Assembly: GCA_015493745.1 (NCBI GenBank)
Contig: WGCN01000023.1
Span: forward strand, 1-38,567
Direction of reading: 5' to 3'
DNA length: 38,567 nt
From: Calditrichales bacterium
GTDB taxonomy: Bacteria > Calditrichota > Calditrichia > Calditrichales > J004
The stretch's first letter is position 1, and each line of letters starts with the position of its first letter. Under the pieces are notes generated by a model. It was given only the letters and a program-made list of their open reading frames with translations, did no database searches and had not been told where the DNA came from. Made by a program: the position numbers and the translations under genes. Positions 1-7,708 of this stretch are shown piece after piece.

Positions 1-917
1 GGCTCTGATAGCCTTAAATATTCTTCACTATATGATTTAATCAAATCTATATCTGCTTTAAATGTTTCGTCAAAATATTCCTCAAGTTGCTTTCTAAAAT
101 CTGGTGTAATTGTTTTTTGTTGACAGAATGGGCATATATCGCTATCTTCTTGAATATATTTTTGTCCTTCATTTACCCAGTCATTTATATTTAATTTTTG
201 AATTAGTTTTGAAATTTCAACATCTTCTTTCCCAATTATCTTTTTTAACCATATTTTATCGGTTTCAATGTTACTTATTTGTTCATAATCGGGAATTGGT
301 AATAGGGTTAAATGTTCAGGAATACTACCAAATAAGGTATTAGCTCTTTTGTTTAGTTCTTCAAGGGAAAATACAGTTTCAGGTTGTTCTTTTTGATATT
401 CAAATAGTAATTTATCTTTAAACTTCTTTTTACTGTTTATACTCCCCTTAAAAGCTTCTTTAAATTGAGTTTCGTATCTTTTATAAATTATTTTCCAAAC
501 ATTTTCACTAAAGTCACTAACCCTATCTTCTTTGTCTTTTTCTAGTTTCTTGAGTGTTTCCTTTTTCTTAATTCCTTTTTGTTTAAGTTCTTCTAATTCA
601 ACCCGTTTTTTTTCAATTTCTTCAATTTCTTCTTTTGTAGCTTGACCTAATGTGAACACTCCATCTAAACTGCCTTTTCCAAAATTCTGTTCTCGGAATT
701 TTTTATTATAAACTAAAACGGTTTCTTGAATATCATTAACCCATTGAATAGAACAGTCTGCGAAAATTGGATTATCCGGTTCTTGAATAAAATTTGAGAT
801 TGTTGTTTTTCCGGTTCCATTCGCTCCATAAATGAAATTAATTTTCTTTAAATTAGAAATATCTATACCATCAAAATTAAATGTTGCTATGTTTTTTATG
901 GTAATTGATTTAATCAT
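1..917 (-). CDS. AAA_13-type ATPase (RloC/PrrC-like N-terminal part), 3' end outside window
   Basis: Only the first 305 codons are present; the gene reads leftward off the window edge. The start is the ATG whose complement lies at 915-917, with no Shine-Dalgarno upstream. Residues 31-39 form a Walker A loop (GANGTGKTT) in the typical N-terminal setting of SMC/RecF-like ATPases. Residues about 93-135 are a lysine/glutamate-rich coiled coil. A CPFC motif at residues 262-265 (DICPFCQQ) matches the zinc-hook-like CxxC common in the AAA_13 family. That family includes the anticodon nucleases PrrC and RloC, but also many ATPases of unknown role. The part that would decide the function (Walker B and any C-terminal nuclease domain) is missing. 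The gene is strikingly AT-rich compared with the rest of the window, which suggests recent acquisition. Defence function is inference. Confidence 0.8.
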   Translation of the reverse strand, partial: MIKSITIKNIATFNFDGIDISNLKKINFIYGANGTGKTTISNFIQEPDNPIFADCSIQWVNDIQETVLVYNKKFREQNFGKGSLDGVFTLGQATKEEIEEIEKKRVELEELKQKGIKKKETLKKLEKDKEDRVSDFSENVWKIIYKRYETQFKEAFKGSINSKKKFKDKLLFEYQKEQPETVFSLEELNKRANTLFGSIPEHLTLLPIPDYEQISNIETDKIWLKKIIGKEDVEISKLIQKLNINDWVNEGQKYIQEDSDICPFCQQKTITPDFRKQLEEYFDETFKADIDLIKSYSEEYLRLSE

Positions 918-1417
918 AATTTAGTTTTTCTTTTTTAGCTGACGCACAACATCCCGCTAAACGCATTGCCTTTTGCGCGACTTTAGGTTTAGTTTCGGTT
1001 AACACGAAATATAGCTTTGTAGAAATGCAATAACAAATCCTGCCCGGCAGGCTTGAAAAAAGCTGATAATTCTGGAATTGAAAACTATTTACATTGAAAA
1101 AGGACACTATTCCTTCTCGTTGATGAAAGGAGATGGAATACACTCTCAAATATATATTCCCGGATTTTCAACTTTTAATAGTAGCGGCATACACCATAAT
1201 TATTAGCCTCTATCTTACTAATCCCTAACATGGCACCATACACCGGCTTGTTGTATAGAAGCGACAGCTGCTTATTTTACATGTCTGAGAATAACGACTG
1301 TTTATAGCCCCGGCGTTTGGGGTGTAATATTGTAATGTGTTGTAAATAAATGAGTTATCGATAAAAAAACATAAGTGGCATAACCATTGCTTTAGCATAC
1401 TGAAAACGGAATCACCC
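918..1417. other. Gene-poor junction between AT-rich island and core genes
   Basis: About 500 nt with no convincing gene. Short frames on the minus strand have no start signal or recognisable protein. Base composition shifts here from very AT-rich (left) to about 50% GC (right). A 13-nt palindrome (CCTGCCCGGCAGG) lies near 1039-1051 without a T-run, so it is not an obvious terminator. The right end carries the sigma-54 promoter listed separately. I found no clear direct repeats, tRNA remnant or insertion-sequence ends marking the boundary. Confidence 0.6.
1376..1391 (+). promoter_or_regulatory. Sigma-54 (RpoN) promoter, -24/-12 type
   Basis: The sequence TGGCATA-ACCA-TTGCT matches the sigma-54 consensus TGGCACG-N4-TTGCW at every key position. 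GG (1377-1378) and GC (1389-1390) have the required spacing. It lies 26 nt before the ATG at 1418, so it would transcribe the receiver fragment and the lipoprotein gene at 1641. An NtrC-family activator is encoded in the same window at 22172, but a regulatory link is only a possibility. Confidence 0.75.
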
Positions 1418-1609
1418 ATGGAACAACACATTCTCATTATTGACGACAACACCAAGGAACTGCGCCGTCTGAGGGAAATTCTCTCCCGGGAGGGCTATAA
1501 CATCATGACGGCTACGGATTGGAACACGGCCGAACGTATATGTGACACGCTTTCCATTACCTTTGTTCTGGCCAATACACGGCAAATAAAGCTGAAAAAA
1601 ATAAAATAA
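1418..1609 (+). pseudogene. Truncated response-regulator receiver domain (63 aa)
   Basis: The first 50 residues read as the N-terminal half of a CheY-like receiver: a hydrophobic strand then the acidic pair (ILIIDDN, residues 5-11), helix 1, and a second strand (YNIMTATD). At the third strand, where the phosphoacceptor Asp would sit, the sequence is FVLANTRQ, with Asn in place of Asp. The frame then ends in a lysine-rich tail, so helices 3-5 and the conserved Lys are absent. No continuation is visible in other frames downstream. It is probably a decayed gene remnant. It could also be a short translated leader for the lipoprotein gene 31 nt downstream, because it sits directly behind a good sigma-54 promoter. 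The ATG has only a weak ribosome-binding site. Confidence 0.6.
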
Positions 1610-1640
1610 TCCTACTCAAGTTTTACCAAAAGGAGGTCTT

Positions 1641-3314
1641 ATGTTCAGATCAACCATAAAGCGGATAATCGTCCCGTTTTTAATTTCAATCTTGTTGCTC
1701 GGTTGCGGCGCGGTGATGAAGCAGGTGGGCAATCTGGCCGGTAGCCTGTTGACAGGCACCACCAACGATTTGAATGAGGCGGCGGTATCCGTCTATTTTA
1801 TGCGCAACGTCTATCCAAAGGCTACAAACGATGTTGCCGCGGAGTATTTTGAGGAAAGCTGGCAGGACGGCGGCAATATGGTCTATGTAAGCCTGCTTAA
1901 CCGCGATGGCGTGGGCATGCTTAAGGTGGATGGCCAGGTAATCATCGACGGCGAAGTGGTACCGCACGTGAAAAACGGATTTTACGGTAAGTGGCTGGAC
2001 CCCAATGATGTATCACCCAAAAAGGTGGTTATAAAAACCAGTACCGGACAGGAAGTATCTTTTACGGTTGCCCCGCCTCCGCCGATTAAGATAAAAAGCA
2101 TAAACGGTATGCGGGAAAACGCCGTCATCGACATTACCCAACCCCTTGATCTTGAACTGATGGCTGAAAAAAAACGCCCCGGCGAAGAAATCAGCATCGC
2201 CCTGCTCGGCGATATAATGGGTCTTCATACCTTTTTGGAATACGGTACGTTTAAATACGGAGACAGGCTGCATCTGCCCGCGGCCATGTGGAAAAATGCC
2301 CTTACACCCTACACGCCCACTACCGGCGCAAACTGGCTGAGGGTGGAACGTTTTAATGTTACGCCAACGAATGTTAAAGGCGTCGGCGCCACGCAAATCA
2401 TCGGCCAAGCTCTGGATTGCGTGCCAGTAACCGTACAGGGTGAACTGGAGAAAACCTGGGTCGGTACCGTGGATGGCCAAACGATCAATATCAATAAAAA
2501 AATAGAAAAAGATGACGGCTTTATGCAGGTGAAGTTTAATAAGCCCAACGCTTATTATGGCCGGCCCATGAGCAGCGGCAAAAAATTCGCCGTGGCTTCC
2601 TTTACCGTGCGGGCGACCAAATTGCAGCAACAAAGAACGTCAAGCAGTTCATCTACATTCGGAAATGTAACCACCACCACCACAACAACAACAGTTCGCA
2701 CCTTTCCCACACTGCCCGACGCTTACTGGGAAAATCTGGTTAATAAGCTTTACGCGGATTTTGAACGGGTGCTAAAAAATAACTACAGCATTGAACTGAT
2801 TCCCATCGAGGACGTCCTGCGCGCGCCATCCTACAAAGCGCTGCAACCCATTGAGGATAAAGTGTCGCTGGTGGAAGTGGAAAAAAGCTATAAAGGCACC
2901 AAAAACCTGATACCCACCACCCTCTCCGAAATTCTCGATGATATTTCCACCACTTTTGCCTGGGATCGCAAGGATGCGCGCCTGATCCGCGATCTGGGCG
3001 TGGACGGTCTTATCGCCGTAACCATAGACCTGGAGATGCCCTGGGAATCTTTTTCGCTTACTCCGCGTATGAGCATCCGTATTTCCGGGCCGCCCAATGG
3101 TTACAAAGCCGGCCCGACCATCTATCTGCAGGGATTGGTGCACGGCAGCGGTTTGCCGCTGGATGAAGCCAAGATGGACGCCGACTATGTGATGGACATC
3201 CTGCCCAACGTTATCCGGACAAACGAACTGATGAATGCGCTGGATCTCGGATTTAAGAAGATCAGCAAGGAAGAAAAGGACAAATCCTATGACGCTATCT
3301 GGTCATTAAAATAA
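1641..3314 (+). CDS. Large predicted lipoprotein of unknown function (557 aa)
   Basis: A strong Shine-Dalgarno (AAAGGAGG) precedes the ATG. The N-terminus is a lipoprotein signal: basic residues, a hydrophobic stretch and a lipobox LLGC with the lipidated Cys at residue 22. The mature protein begins with a low-charge helical segment (residues 25-50), then beta-rich sequence with a PPPP turn near 145. A Ser/Thr-rich low-complexity linker at about 329-354 (runs of five Ser and eight Thr) divides it into two domains. The C-terminal domain (355-557) is mixed alpha/beta and contains the phrase DLGVDGLIAVTIDLE near residue 450. I do not recognise the family. It probably lies in the outer membrane facing the periplasm or the surface. 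It likely shares the sigma-54 promoter at 1376 and ends at the terminator at 3348. Confidence 0.85.
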   Translation: MFRSTIKRIIVPFLISILLLGCGAVMKQVGNLAGSLLTGTTNDLNEAAVSVYFMRNVYPKATNDVAAEYFEESWQDGGNMVYVSLLNRDGVGMLKVDGQVIIDGEVVPHVKNGFYGKWLDPNDVSPKKVVIKTSTGQEVSFTVAPPPPIKIKSINGMRENAVIDITQPLDLELMAEKKRPGEEISIALLGDIMGLHTFLEYGTFKYGDRLHLPAAMWKNALTPYTPTTGANWLRVERFNVTPTNVKGVGATQIIGQALDCVPVTVQGELEKTWVGTVDGQTININKKIEKDDGFMQVKFNKPNAYYGRPMSSGKKFAVASFTVRATKLQQQRTSSSSSTFGNVTTTTTTTTVRTFPTLPDAYWENLVNKLYADFERVLKNNYSIELIPIEDVLRAPSYKALQPIEDKVSLVEVEKSYKGTKNLIPTTLSEILDDISTTFAWDRKDARLIRDLGVDGLIAVTIDLEMPWESFSLTPRMSIRISGPPNGYKAGPTIYLQGLVHGSGLPLDEAKMDADYVMDILPNVIRTNELMNALDLGFKKISKEEKDKSYDAIWSLK

Positions 3315-3347
3315 CAGCCAACCTCACACATACACCTCCGTGAGTTG

Positions 3348-3383
3348 ATGCGGGAGCCGGGAACAGGCTTCCGCATTTTTTTT
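3348..3383 (+). terminator. Rho-independent terminator after the lipoprotein gene
   Basis: An 11-bp stem (3348-3358 with 3366-3376, one G-T pair), a 7-nt loop and eight consecutive T residues starting at 3376. It lies 34 nt after the stop of the lipoprotein gene. Confidence 0.9.
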
Positions 3384-3456
3384 ATCCATATTCGATTGCC
3401 TGTATGCCATCGAATTGCGTATCTTGATATACATCCAATCCTGAAGGAGGTGTCCC

Positions 3457-4134
3457 ATGATTAAGCTGACTTTTTTAGGCCATTCCGCCTGGCTGATAGA
3501 AAACAACGACGTAACCATTGTCATCGATCCCTTTCTGGAGGGCAATCCGCTGGCCATTCATAAACCCGGCGATATCAAGGCCGATTACATCGTGCTCTCC
3601 CATGCCCACGGTGATCATATCGGTGACACGGAAGCGATCGCCCGGGCCAATGACAGCACCATTATCGCCAATTTTGAAATTGCCACCCATTTTGGCAATA
3701 AAGGTTTTAAGGTCCATCCCCTGCATATCGGCGGCGGGCATGATTTTGAATTCGGGCGGGTAAAACTGACCCAGGCCTTCCATGGCTCCTCCTTTCCCGA
3801 TGGCAGCTACGGCGGCATGCCGGCCGGTATATTGCTGACCCTTGATGACAAGACCATCTACCATACCGGAGATACCGGTCTTTTTTCCGATATGGGGCTG
3901 ATCGGCCGTCATCAGCATGTGGACGTGATGCTGGTCTGCATCGGTGATAATTTTACCATGGGCATCGATGACGCGGCCGAGGCCGTGGCCCTGGTTAAGC
4001 CCGATCTGGCCATTCCCATGCATTATAAAACCTTTGATATGATCGATGTGGATCCGGAAGAGTTTGCCGGTAAGGTGGCCCTGATGGATCTGAAGGCCCG
4101 GATTCTTGATTTTGGAGCAATGATTGAAATCTGA
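3457..4134 (+). CDS. UPF0173-type metal-dependent hydrolase (metallo-beta-lactamase fold)
   Basis: The 225-aa length is typical of the UPF0173 family. The N-terminus (KLTFLGHSAWLIE) and the metal motif HAHGDH (residues 49-54) are characteristic of this single-domain metallo-beta-lactamase group. Further ligands are visible: AFHGSS near 110, HTGDTG near 138 and MHYKTF near 191. The protein should bind two metal ions and hydrolyse a small ester or phosphoester; the natural substrate of the family is not established. Translation starts at an ATG behind GAAGGAGG. The gene overlaps the SprT-like gene by 11 nt, so the two are probably co-translated. It starts a transcription unit just after the terminator at 3348. 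Confidence 0.92.
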   Translation: MIKLTFLGHSAWLIENNDVTIVIDPFLEGNPLAIHKPGDIKADYIVLSHAHGDHIGDTEAIARANDSTIIANFEIATHFGNKGFKVHPLHIGGGHDFEFGRVKLTQAFHGSSFPDGSYGGMPAGILLTLDDKTIYHTGDTGLFSDMGLIGRHQHVDVMLVCIGDNFTMGIDDAAEAVALVKPDLAIPMHYKTFDMIDVDPEEFAGKVALMDLKARILDFGAMIEI

Positions 4135-4831
4135 TTTTTCCGGGATACAGACTCTGGCCGAGGAAATAAAAGAGACCTTTCAGGAAGCCCGTACCTTTCA
4201 GGTATGGGTTTCCTTTTATCCCTACCGGGGCTTAAAACATACCATCCGTCTGCGGCAGGGAACGATTTTTATCCGTCTGTCCGACCGCATGAACGGCGCG
4301 CCGCCGGAGGTATACCGGGCGCTGTTTGTCATTCTTTTTGCCAAGTTGTTCCGTTACCGCATTGATGCCGGCTGGCGACGGCTCTACGCCGATTATGTCG
4401 CCCGTCTCGAACAGCCGGCCACCGCATCCCCCCCGGCTGATTTAAGCCGTTACCAAAGCGCCGGTCGTTATTATGATCTCGATCCGCTGTTTGATGTCCT
4501 GAACCGCGACTTTTTTAGCGGCAAGCTGCCCAAGCCTCATTTGGGCTGGAGCCGGAATAACAGCACCACCCGGCTGGGTTTTTATGACGCCGACCGCAAG
4601 TTGATTGTGGTCAGTCAAAACCTGGATGGCCGGAAGGTGCCGGCCTATGTGGTGCGCTATATTCTTTATCATGAGATGTTGCATGTGGCCATTCCGGTGG
4701 AAAGGGTAAACGGCCGCCGCCGCATACATCCGCCGCATTTTAAAGCCCTGGAGCAGGCCTATCCCGATTATGAGCGGGCCCGACAGTGGCTGCAAAAGCA
4801 TTTCCGTAAAAGAGGCTGGCGATTGTTTTGA
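4124..4831 (+). CDS. SprT-like zinc metalloprotease domain protein
   Basis: A 235-aa protein whose C-terminal half is SprT-like. It has a zinc site HEMLH at residues 183-187, a likely third ligand in HPPHF (His205), and an upstream DVLNRDFFSGKLPKP segment (about 124-137), which matches the SprT opening. The first 105 residues are a basic/aromatic region I do not recognise. The start is TTG at 4124, preceded by GGAG at about 7 nt; no in-frame ATG is nearby. The 11-nt overlap with the UPF0173 gene argues for translational coupling. SprT-family proteins are putative proteases, and eukaryotic Spartan removes DNA-protein crosslinks. The bacterial role is unproven, so the function here is left open. 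Confidence 0.85.
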   Translation: MKSDFSGIQTLAEEIKETFQEARTFQVWVSFYPYRGLKHTIRLRQGTIFIRLSDRMNGAPPEVYRALFVILFAKLFRYRIDAGWRRLYADYVARLEQPATASPPADLSRYQSAGRYYDLDPLFDVLNRDFFSGKLPKPHLGWSRNNSTTRLGFYDADRKLIVVSQNLDGRKVPAYVVRYILYHEMLHVAIPVERVNGRRRIHPPHFKALEQAYPDYERARQWLQKHFRKRGWRLF

Positions 4832-4884
4832 AGCTATCCGGCGCGGAAATTTTGACTCTCCCCAAAACGGCGCCATCGGCGGGC

Positions 4885-6384
4885 TTAAAAGGATTTTAGG
4901 GCCTGGGCCCACTTGCGCCACTTATTCAGTGAAAGAGGCGGGTGCTCCCGGCGCATCAGTCTGACGGCGTCATCCACATAGGCGGTGTGCCGCATCCCCA
5001 TCAGGGTCACGTCGATCTCCCGCGTGGCCAGCAAGCTGCTCAGGGCCAGATCCTGCAACAATTCCCCGTTCAGGTGCCTGGGCAACATTTGTTGGGCCAG
5101 CCCGGCGATGCGCTCGTTGAGTCGGCTGGAGTTATAGCCGAGATAAAGCGTAAGCTGATCGAGCACCTTGTTAAAAAGCTCCACATAGCCGTCCAGCCAT
5201 TGCGATACCCCGGGCGGCACATCCTTCAATTCGTTAATCTCCTGAACACCGTAGGAGATGCTATCCGCCAGAAAACGGGCTTGTTGCTCCAGCCAGTTCC
5301 AGTAACTGCTCAGTTCCCGGTAATGCGAGGCCAGGTAGTAGCCGGTGGCAAAGAGGCCGGCCAGATGTTTTTGCTTGTCGGGATCGGCCTTGATGAAGGC
5401 GGCCACGCGCTCGGGATAATTTTTTTCATGCTCCACCAACTGTTTGAGCCTGAGGGTTAACTCCGGTTCCGGGTCGGTTTCCAAAGACTCCAGGCTAACC
5501 AGGCGCACCAGTTGGTTGCGGTGATAGGCATTCAGGGGGCGGTTGGACACGGTGGCTATTTTATCGCTGTGAACGGACAGCAGATGGTCGGTGGCGCCGG
5601 TTTCCAACAGGTTCATCGGAAACTGAATCATACGGAAGTGATGTTTTTTACCCAGAGAACGGGCCAGTTCAATAAGCTTATCCAGGTCGGTATAGGCATA
5701 GTGGGTGGGCATGACCGGCAAGGTGTTGGAACTGACGCCGTAATACTGGATGCGTCCCCGCTGAACTTCCTGTTCCAGATACATAAATGCCCGGTCAATA
5801 CGTTCATAATAGGTCTTGCGGGCCTCCTGAGGGGGAATGCCCCGGCGGCGGGCGTCAAATAAAAAATATTCCGGATTATGCAGCAGAAAATAGTCGATGG
5901 TGTCACATTGCAGACGCTCCAGGGAGAGGGTGAGCTGCTCTTCCAGAAAGTCGGGATGTATGCAATGATCCAGACCCTGCTGGTAATGGATGATTTCCGG
6001 AAAAGCGTCACCGCCCGGACGGCGCTGTTGCAGACGGCTGAGGTTTTGCCCCTGTATATAGCCGGCCTTGGATATAATGACCACCTCTTCCCGGCGTAGC
6101 TCCCCGCTTTCGGTCAATTCCCGTAAAACGCTGCCAATAAGCATTTCCGAACCACCGTCGGTATAGTTGGCGCTGGTATCGATCAGGTTGACGCCGTTTC
6201 GCAGGGCGTGTGCCAGGGCCTTGCGGTGCTCTTCGATGTTGATATGAACGCGGTAGCTGCCAAAGCCCAGCGGAGAAACGCTTAGGTCACTGCCGCTCAG
6301 TATGGCGGCCGGGAAACCGGGAAACCGCTCCAGTCTTTCCCGTGTGGCCCGGGTTTGCGCTTTTCCTGTTATGATTTTTTTCAT
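4885..6384 (-). CDS. Aldo/keto reductase with a long C-terminal extension (499 aa)
   Basis: The N-terminal 300 residues form an aldo/keto reductase barrel. The catalytic tetrad is visible as Asp69 and Tyr74 (DTSANY), Lys106 (ISKAGYI) and His169 (FLLHNPE). The opening PLGFGSYRV is the usual substrate-loop glycine motif. The enzyme should reduce a carbonyl with NAD(P)H. At 499 aa it is much longer than the usual 280-340 aa: residues about 310-440 are a mostly helical extension with no cysteine cluster, followed by a short tail containing VTLMGMRHTAYVDDAV, like the ordinary AKR C-terminus. The extension is therefore inserted near the end of the barrel. The gene converges on the SprT-like gene with a 53-nt gap. 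The ATG has only a distant GGGAGA, so initiation may be weak. Confidence 0.9.
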   Translation of the reverse strand: MKKIITGKAQTRATRERLERFPGFPAAILSGSDLSVSPLGFGSYRVHINIEEHRKALAHALRNGVNLIDTSANYTDGGSEMLIGSVLRELTESGELRREEVVIISKAGYIQGQNLSRLQQRRPGGDAFPEIIHYQQGLDHCIHPDFLEEQLTLSLERLQCDTIDYFLLHNPEYFLFDARRRGIPPQEARKTYYERIDRAFMYLEQEVQRGRIQYYGVSSNTLPVMPTHYAYTDLDKLIELARSLGKKHHFRMIQFPMNLLETGATDHLLSVHSDKIATVSNRPLNAYHRNQLVRLVSLESLETDPEPELTLRLKQLVEHEKNYPERVAAFIKADPDKQKHLAGLFATGYYLASHYRELSSYWNWLEQQARFLADSISYGVQEINELKDVPPGVSQWLDGYVELFNKVLDQLTLYLGYNSSRLNERIAGLAQQMLPRHLNGELLQDLALSSLLATREIDVTLMGMRHTAYVDDAVRLMRREHPPLSLNKWRKWAQALKSF

Positions 6385-6431
6385 GCACGAATTTAATGGA
6401 TATCTCCCTTTTTTACAATGATTATTCGCGG

Positions 6432-6462
6432 ACAGGCCTGTACCATATGGTACGTCTGTACC
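6432..6462. promoter_or_regulatory. Cluster of palindromes, probable operator
   Basis: Between the divergent AKR and lipoprotein genes lie two overlapping perfect palindromes, ACAGGCCTGT (6432-6441) and GTACCATATGGTAC (6440-6453). The half-site GTACC occurs at 6440 and 6458, with its complement GGTAC at 6449, so three half-sites alternate in orientation every 9 bp. This looks like a repressor or activator binding site, probably acting on the AKR gene whose start is 48 nt away. The binding protein is unknown. Confidence 0.45.
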
Positions 6463-6552
6463 GGAATGAACGTCTTTTTGTTGATATCCCTCCCGGATGT
6501 GTTTCTTCTTAAATCCTTAAAAAACAACAACTAATGAACTGGTATAAAACTT

Positions 6553-6568
6553 TGGCATGATCTGTGTA
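6553..6568 (+). promoter_or_regulatory. Possible sigma-54 promoter (imperfect -12)
   Basis: TGGCATG-ATCT-GTGTA fits the -24 box well and keeps the right spacing, but the -12 GC is GT. The -24 half resembles the promoter at 1376. It would give an 80-nt leader for the lipoprotein gene at 6650. Confidence 0.35.
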
Positions 6569-6649
6569 TTAGTCTGGGGAAAATCAGTCGGAATTCGAAG
6601 GGCCCAAGTAGAATTCACAATTGTAAGAACCAATCAAAGGAGAAGTAAG

Positions 6650-7612
6650 ATGAAGAAGCTCAGTTTAATTTTAAGCGCTCTGTTGTTTTTGTCCCTGGTG
6701 GCCTGTAACAACATGGCCAACTCGGATGATAACCTTGCCGCGGAAGAAGCGGCCATCAAAAGCGTTTTGGAGTCGGATGATCTGACCTATGATGAAATCG
6801 GTGATCCCGATGAAGATTCCATCGATAACGATGACCCCAACTGGCTGGGAAAAACCAGCTTTAACAAGGACGGTAAGCATCGTTTGCGTTACGGTCGTAT
6901 CATTACCGGTCGCGAAGGCAGCGTGGAGATCGTTTTTGACGGCGACACGGCAGCCACCGCTTATATTTCCCGCACCTTTACGGGGAAATTTGTAACCCAC
7001 TCCGGCACGCTTGTCAACGACACGCTGACATTGACCCGTTTCGAGAAGCCGCTACAGCACGATATCGAGCGTATTGTCACCCTGAGAAAAGTACGGAACG
7101 ATGCCGCCGTTGAGCGCCGTAACTGGCGCGTAAGCAGCGTATCCATGGCCGACGGTCTTTCCAATCCCGGTGACGTTTCCATTGAAAAGCTGGTTATTAA
7201 GCCGGCCGGTCAGGACAGCATGGTCATTACCGACCCCAACGCCACCTTTTTTGATGGCAACAACATGCTCAATCTGCCGCGTTTCAGCGAGGTAACGGTT
7301 AAGGTTTTTGTAAAGAACAACACCGCCAATCCGGTATACTTCCCCGTGGATACCCGGGCCACGGAAAGCGTTCGTTTGCACTATGGCCGCAACCGTCGCG
7401 GCGGGCGGGCTATCACCTTCTTTAAGTATATGGGTGAGGACAATGCCGGTAATAAAATCTACCAGGGCACCTGGACGGTTAAACAGTTTTCCGGTTATCA
7501 TCATGCCGTGGTCGATGTGATCGACAACGGAACCATTCTGGAGAAGGATGAGGTAACCTATCCTTACAGCTCGGCCACCTGGGGCATGCCGTATCATATC
7601 TCCCCTTTCTAA
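6650..7612 (+). CDS. Predicted lipoprotein of unknown function (320 aa)
   Basis: I place the start at 6650, not at an in-frame ATG 93 nt upstream, because AAAGGAGAAG precedes it and the protein then begins with a proper lipoprotein signal (MKKLSLILSALLFLSLVAC, lipidated Cys19). The mature N-terminus is very acidic (residues 24-60, with many Asp and Glu). The rest is beta-rich, with repeated short strands such as VEIVFDGDTAATAYISRTF and VTVKVFVKNNTANPVYFP, suggesting one or two beta-sandwich domains. No catalytic motif is apparent and I do not recognise the family. It is probably exposed at the outer membrane. It is a single-gene unit: a possible sigma-54 promoter at 6553 and a strong terminator at 7632 bound it. 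Confidence 0.85.
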   Translation: MKKLSLILSALLFLSLVACNNMANSDDNLAAEEAAIKSVLESDDLTYDEIGDPDEDSIDNDDPNWLGKTSFNKDGKHRLRYGRIITGREGSVEIVFDGDTAATAYISRTFTGKFVTHSGTLVNDTLTLTRFEKPLQHDIERIVTLRKVRNDAAVERRNWRVSSVSMADGLSNPGDVSIEKLVIKPAGQDSMVITDPNATFFDGNNMLNLPRFSEVTVKVFVKNNTANPVYFPVDTRATESVRLHYGRNRRGGRAITFFKYMGEDNAGNKIYQGTWTVKQFSGYHHAVVDVIDNGTILEKDEVTYPYSSATWGMPYHISPF

Positions 7613-7631
7613 TAGAGTGGAAAGGATAAAA

Positions 7632-7661
7632 CAATCCGCCCCGGTGGCGGATTGTTTTTTT
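7632..7661 (+). terminator. Rho-independent terminator after the 6650 lipoprotein gene
   Basis: A perfect 9-bp stem (CAATCCGCC at 7632-7640 with GGCGGATTG at 7646-7654), a 5-nt loop, then seven T residues, 19 nt past the stop codon. Confidence 0.95.
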
Positions 7662-7708
7662 GTTTTTTAAAATCGTGTATATTGAACTTTTATAAAATTA
7701 TGAAGATC

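Noticed and set aside
935-1030. Possible integron attC-like site with CTAAA/TTTAG arms in the junction region
   Set aside because: The conserved R'' and R' core triplets do not match RYYYAAC/GTTRRRY, pairing is weak, and no integrase or cassette array is visible.
910-1149. 79-codon open frame on the minus strand overlapping the ATPase start
   Set aside because: No ribosome site, no family similarity, and it overlaps the better supported ATPase start.
2013-2633. 206-codon antisense frame within the 1641 lipoprotein gene
   Set aside because: Shadow of the real gene; composition is that of the complementary strand and it has no start signals.
4770-4964. 64-codon plus-strand frame between the SprT-like and AKR genes
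   Set aside because: Overlaps the ends of both real genes and shows no recognisable protein or ribosome site.
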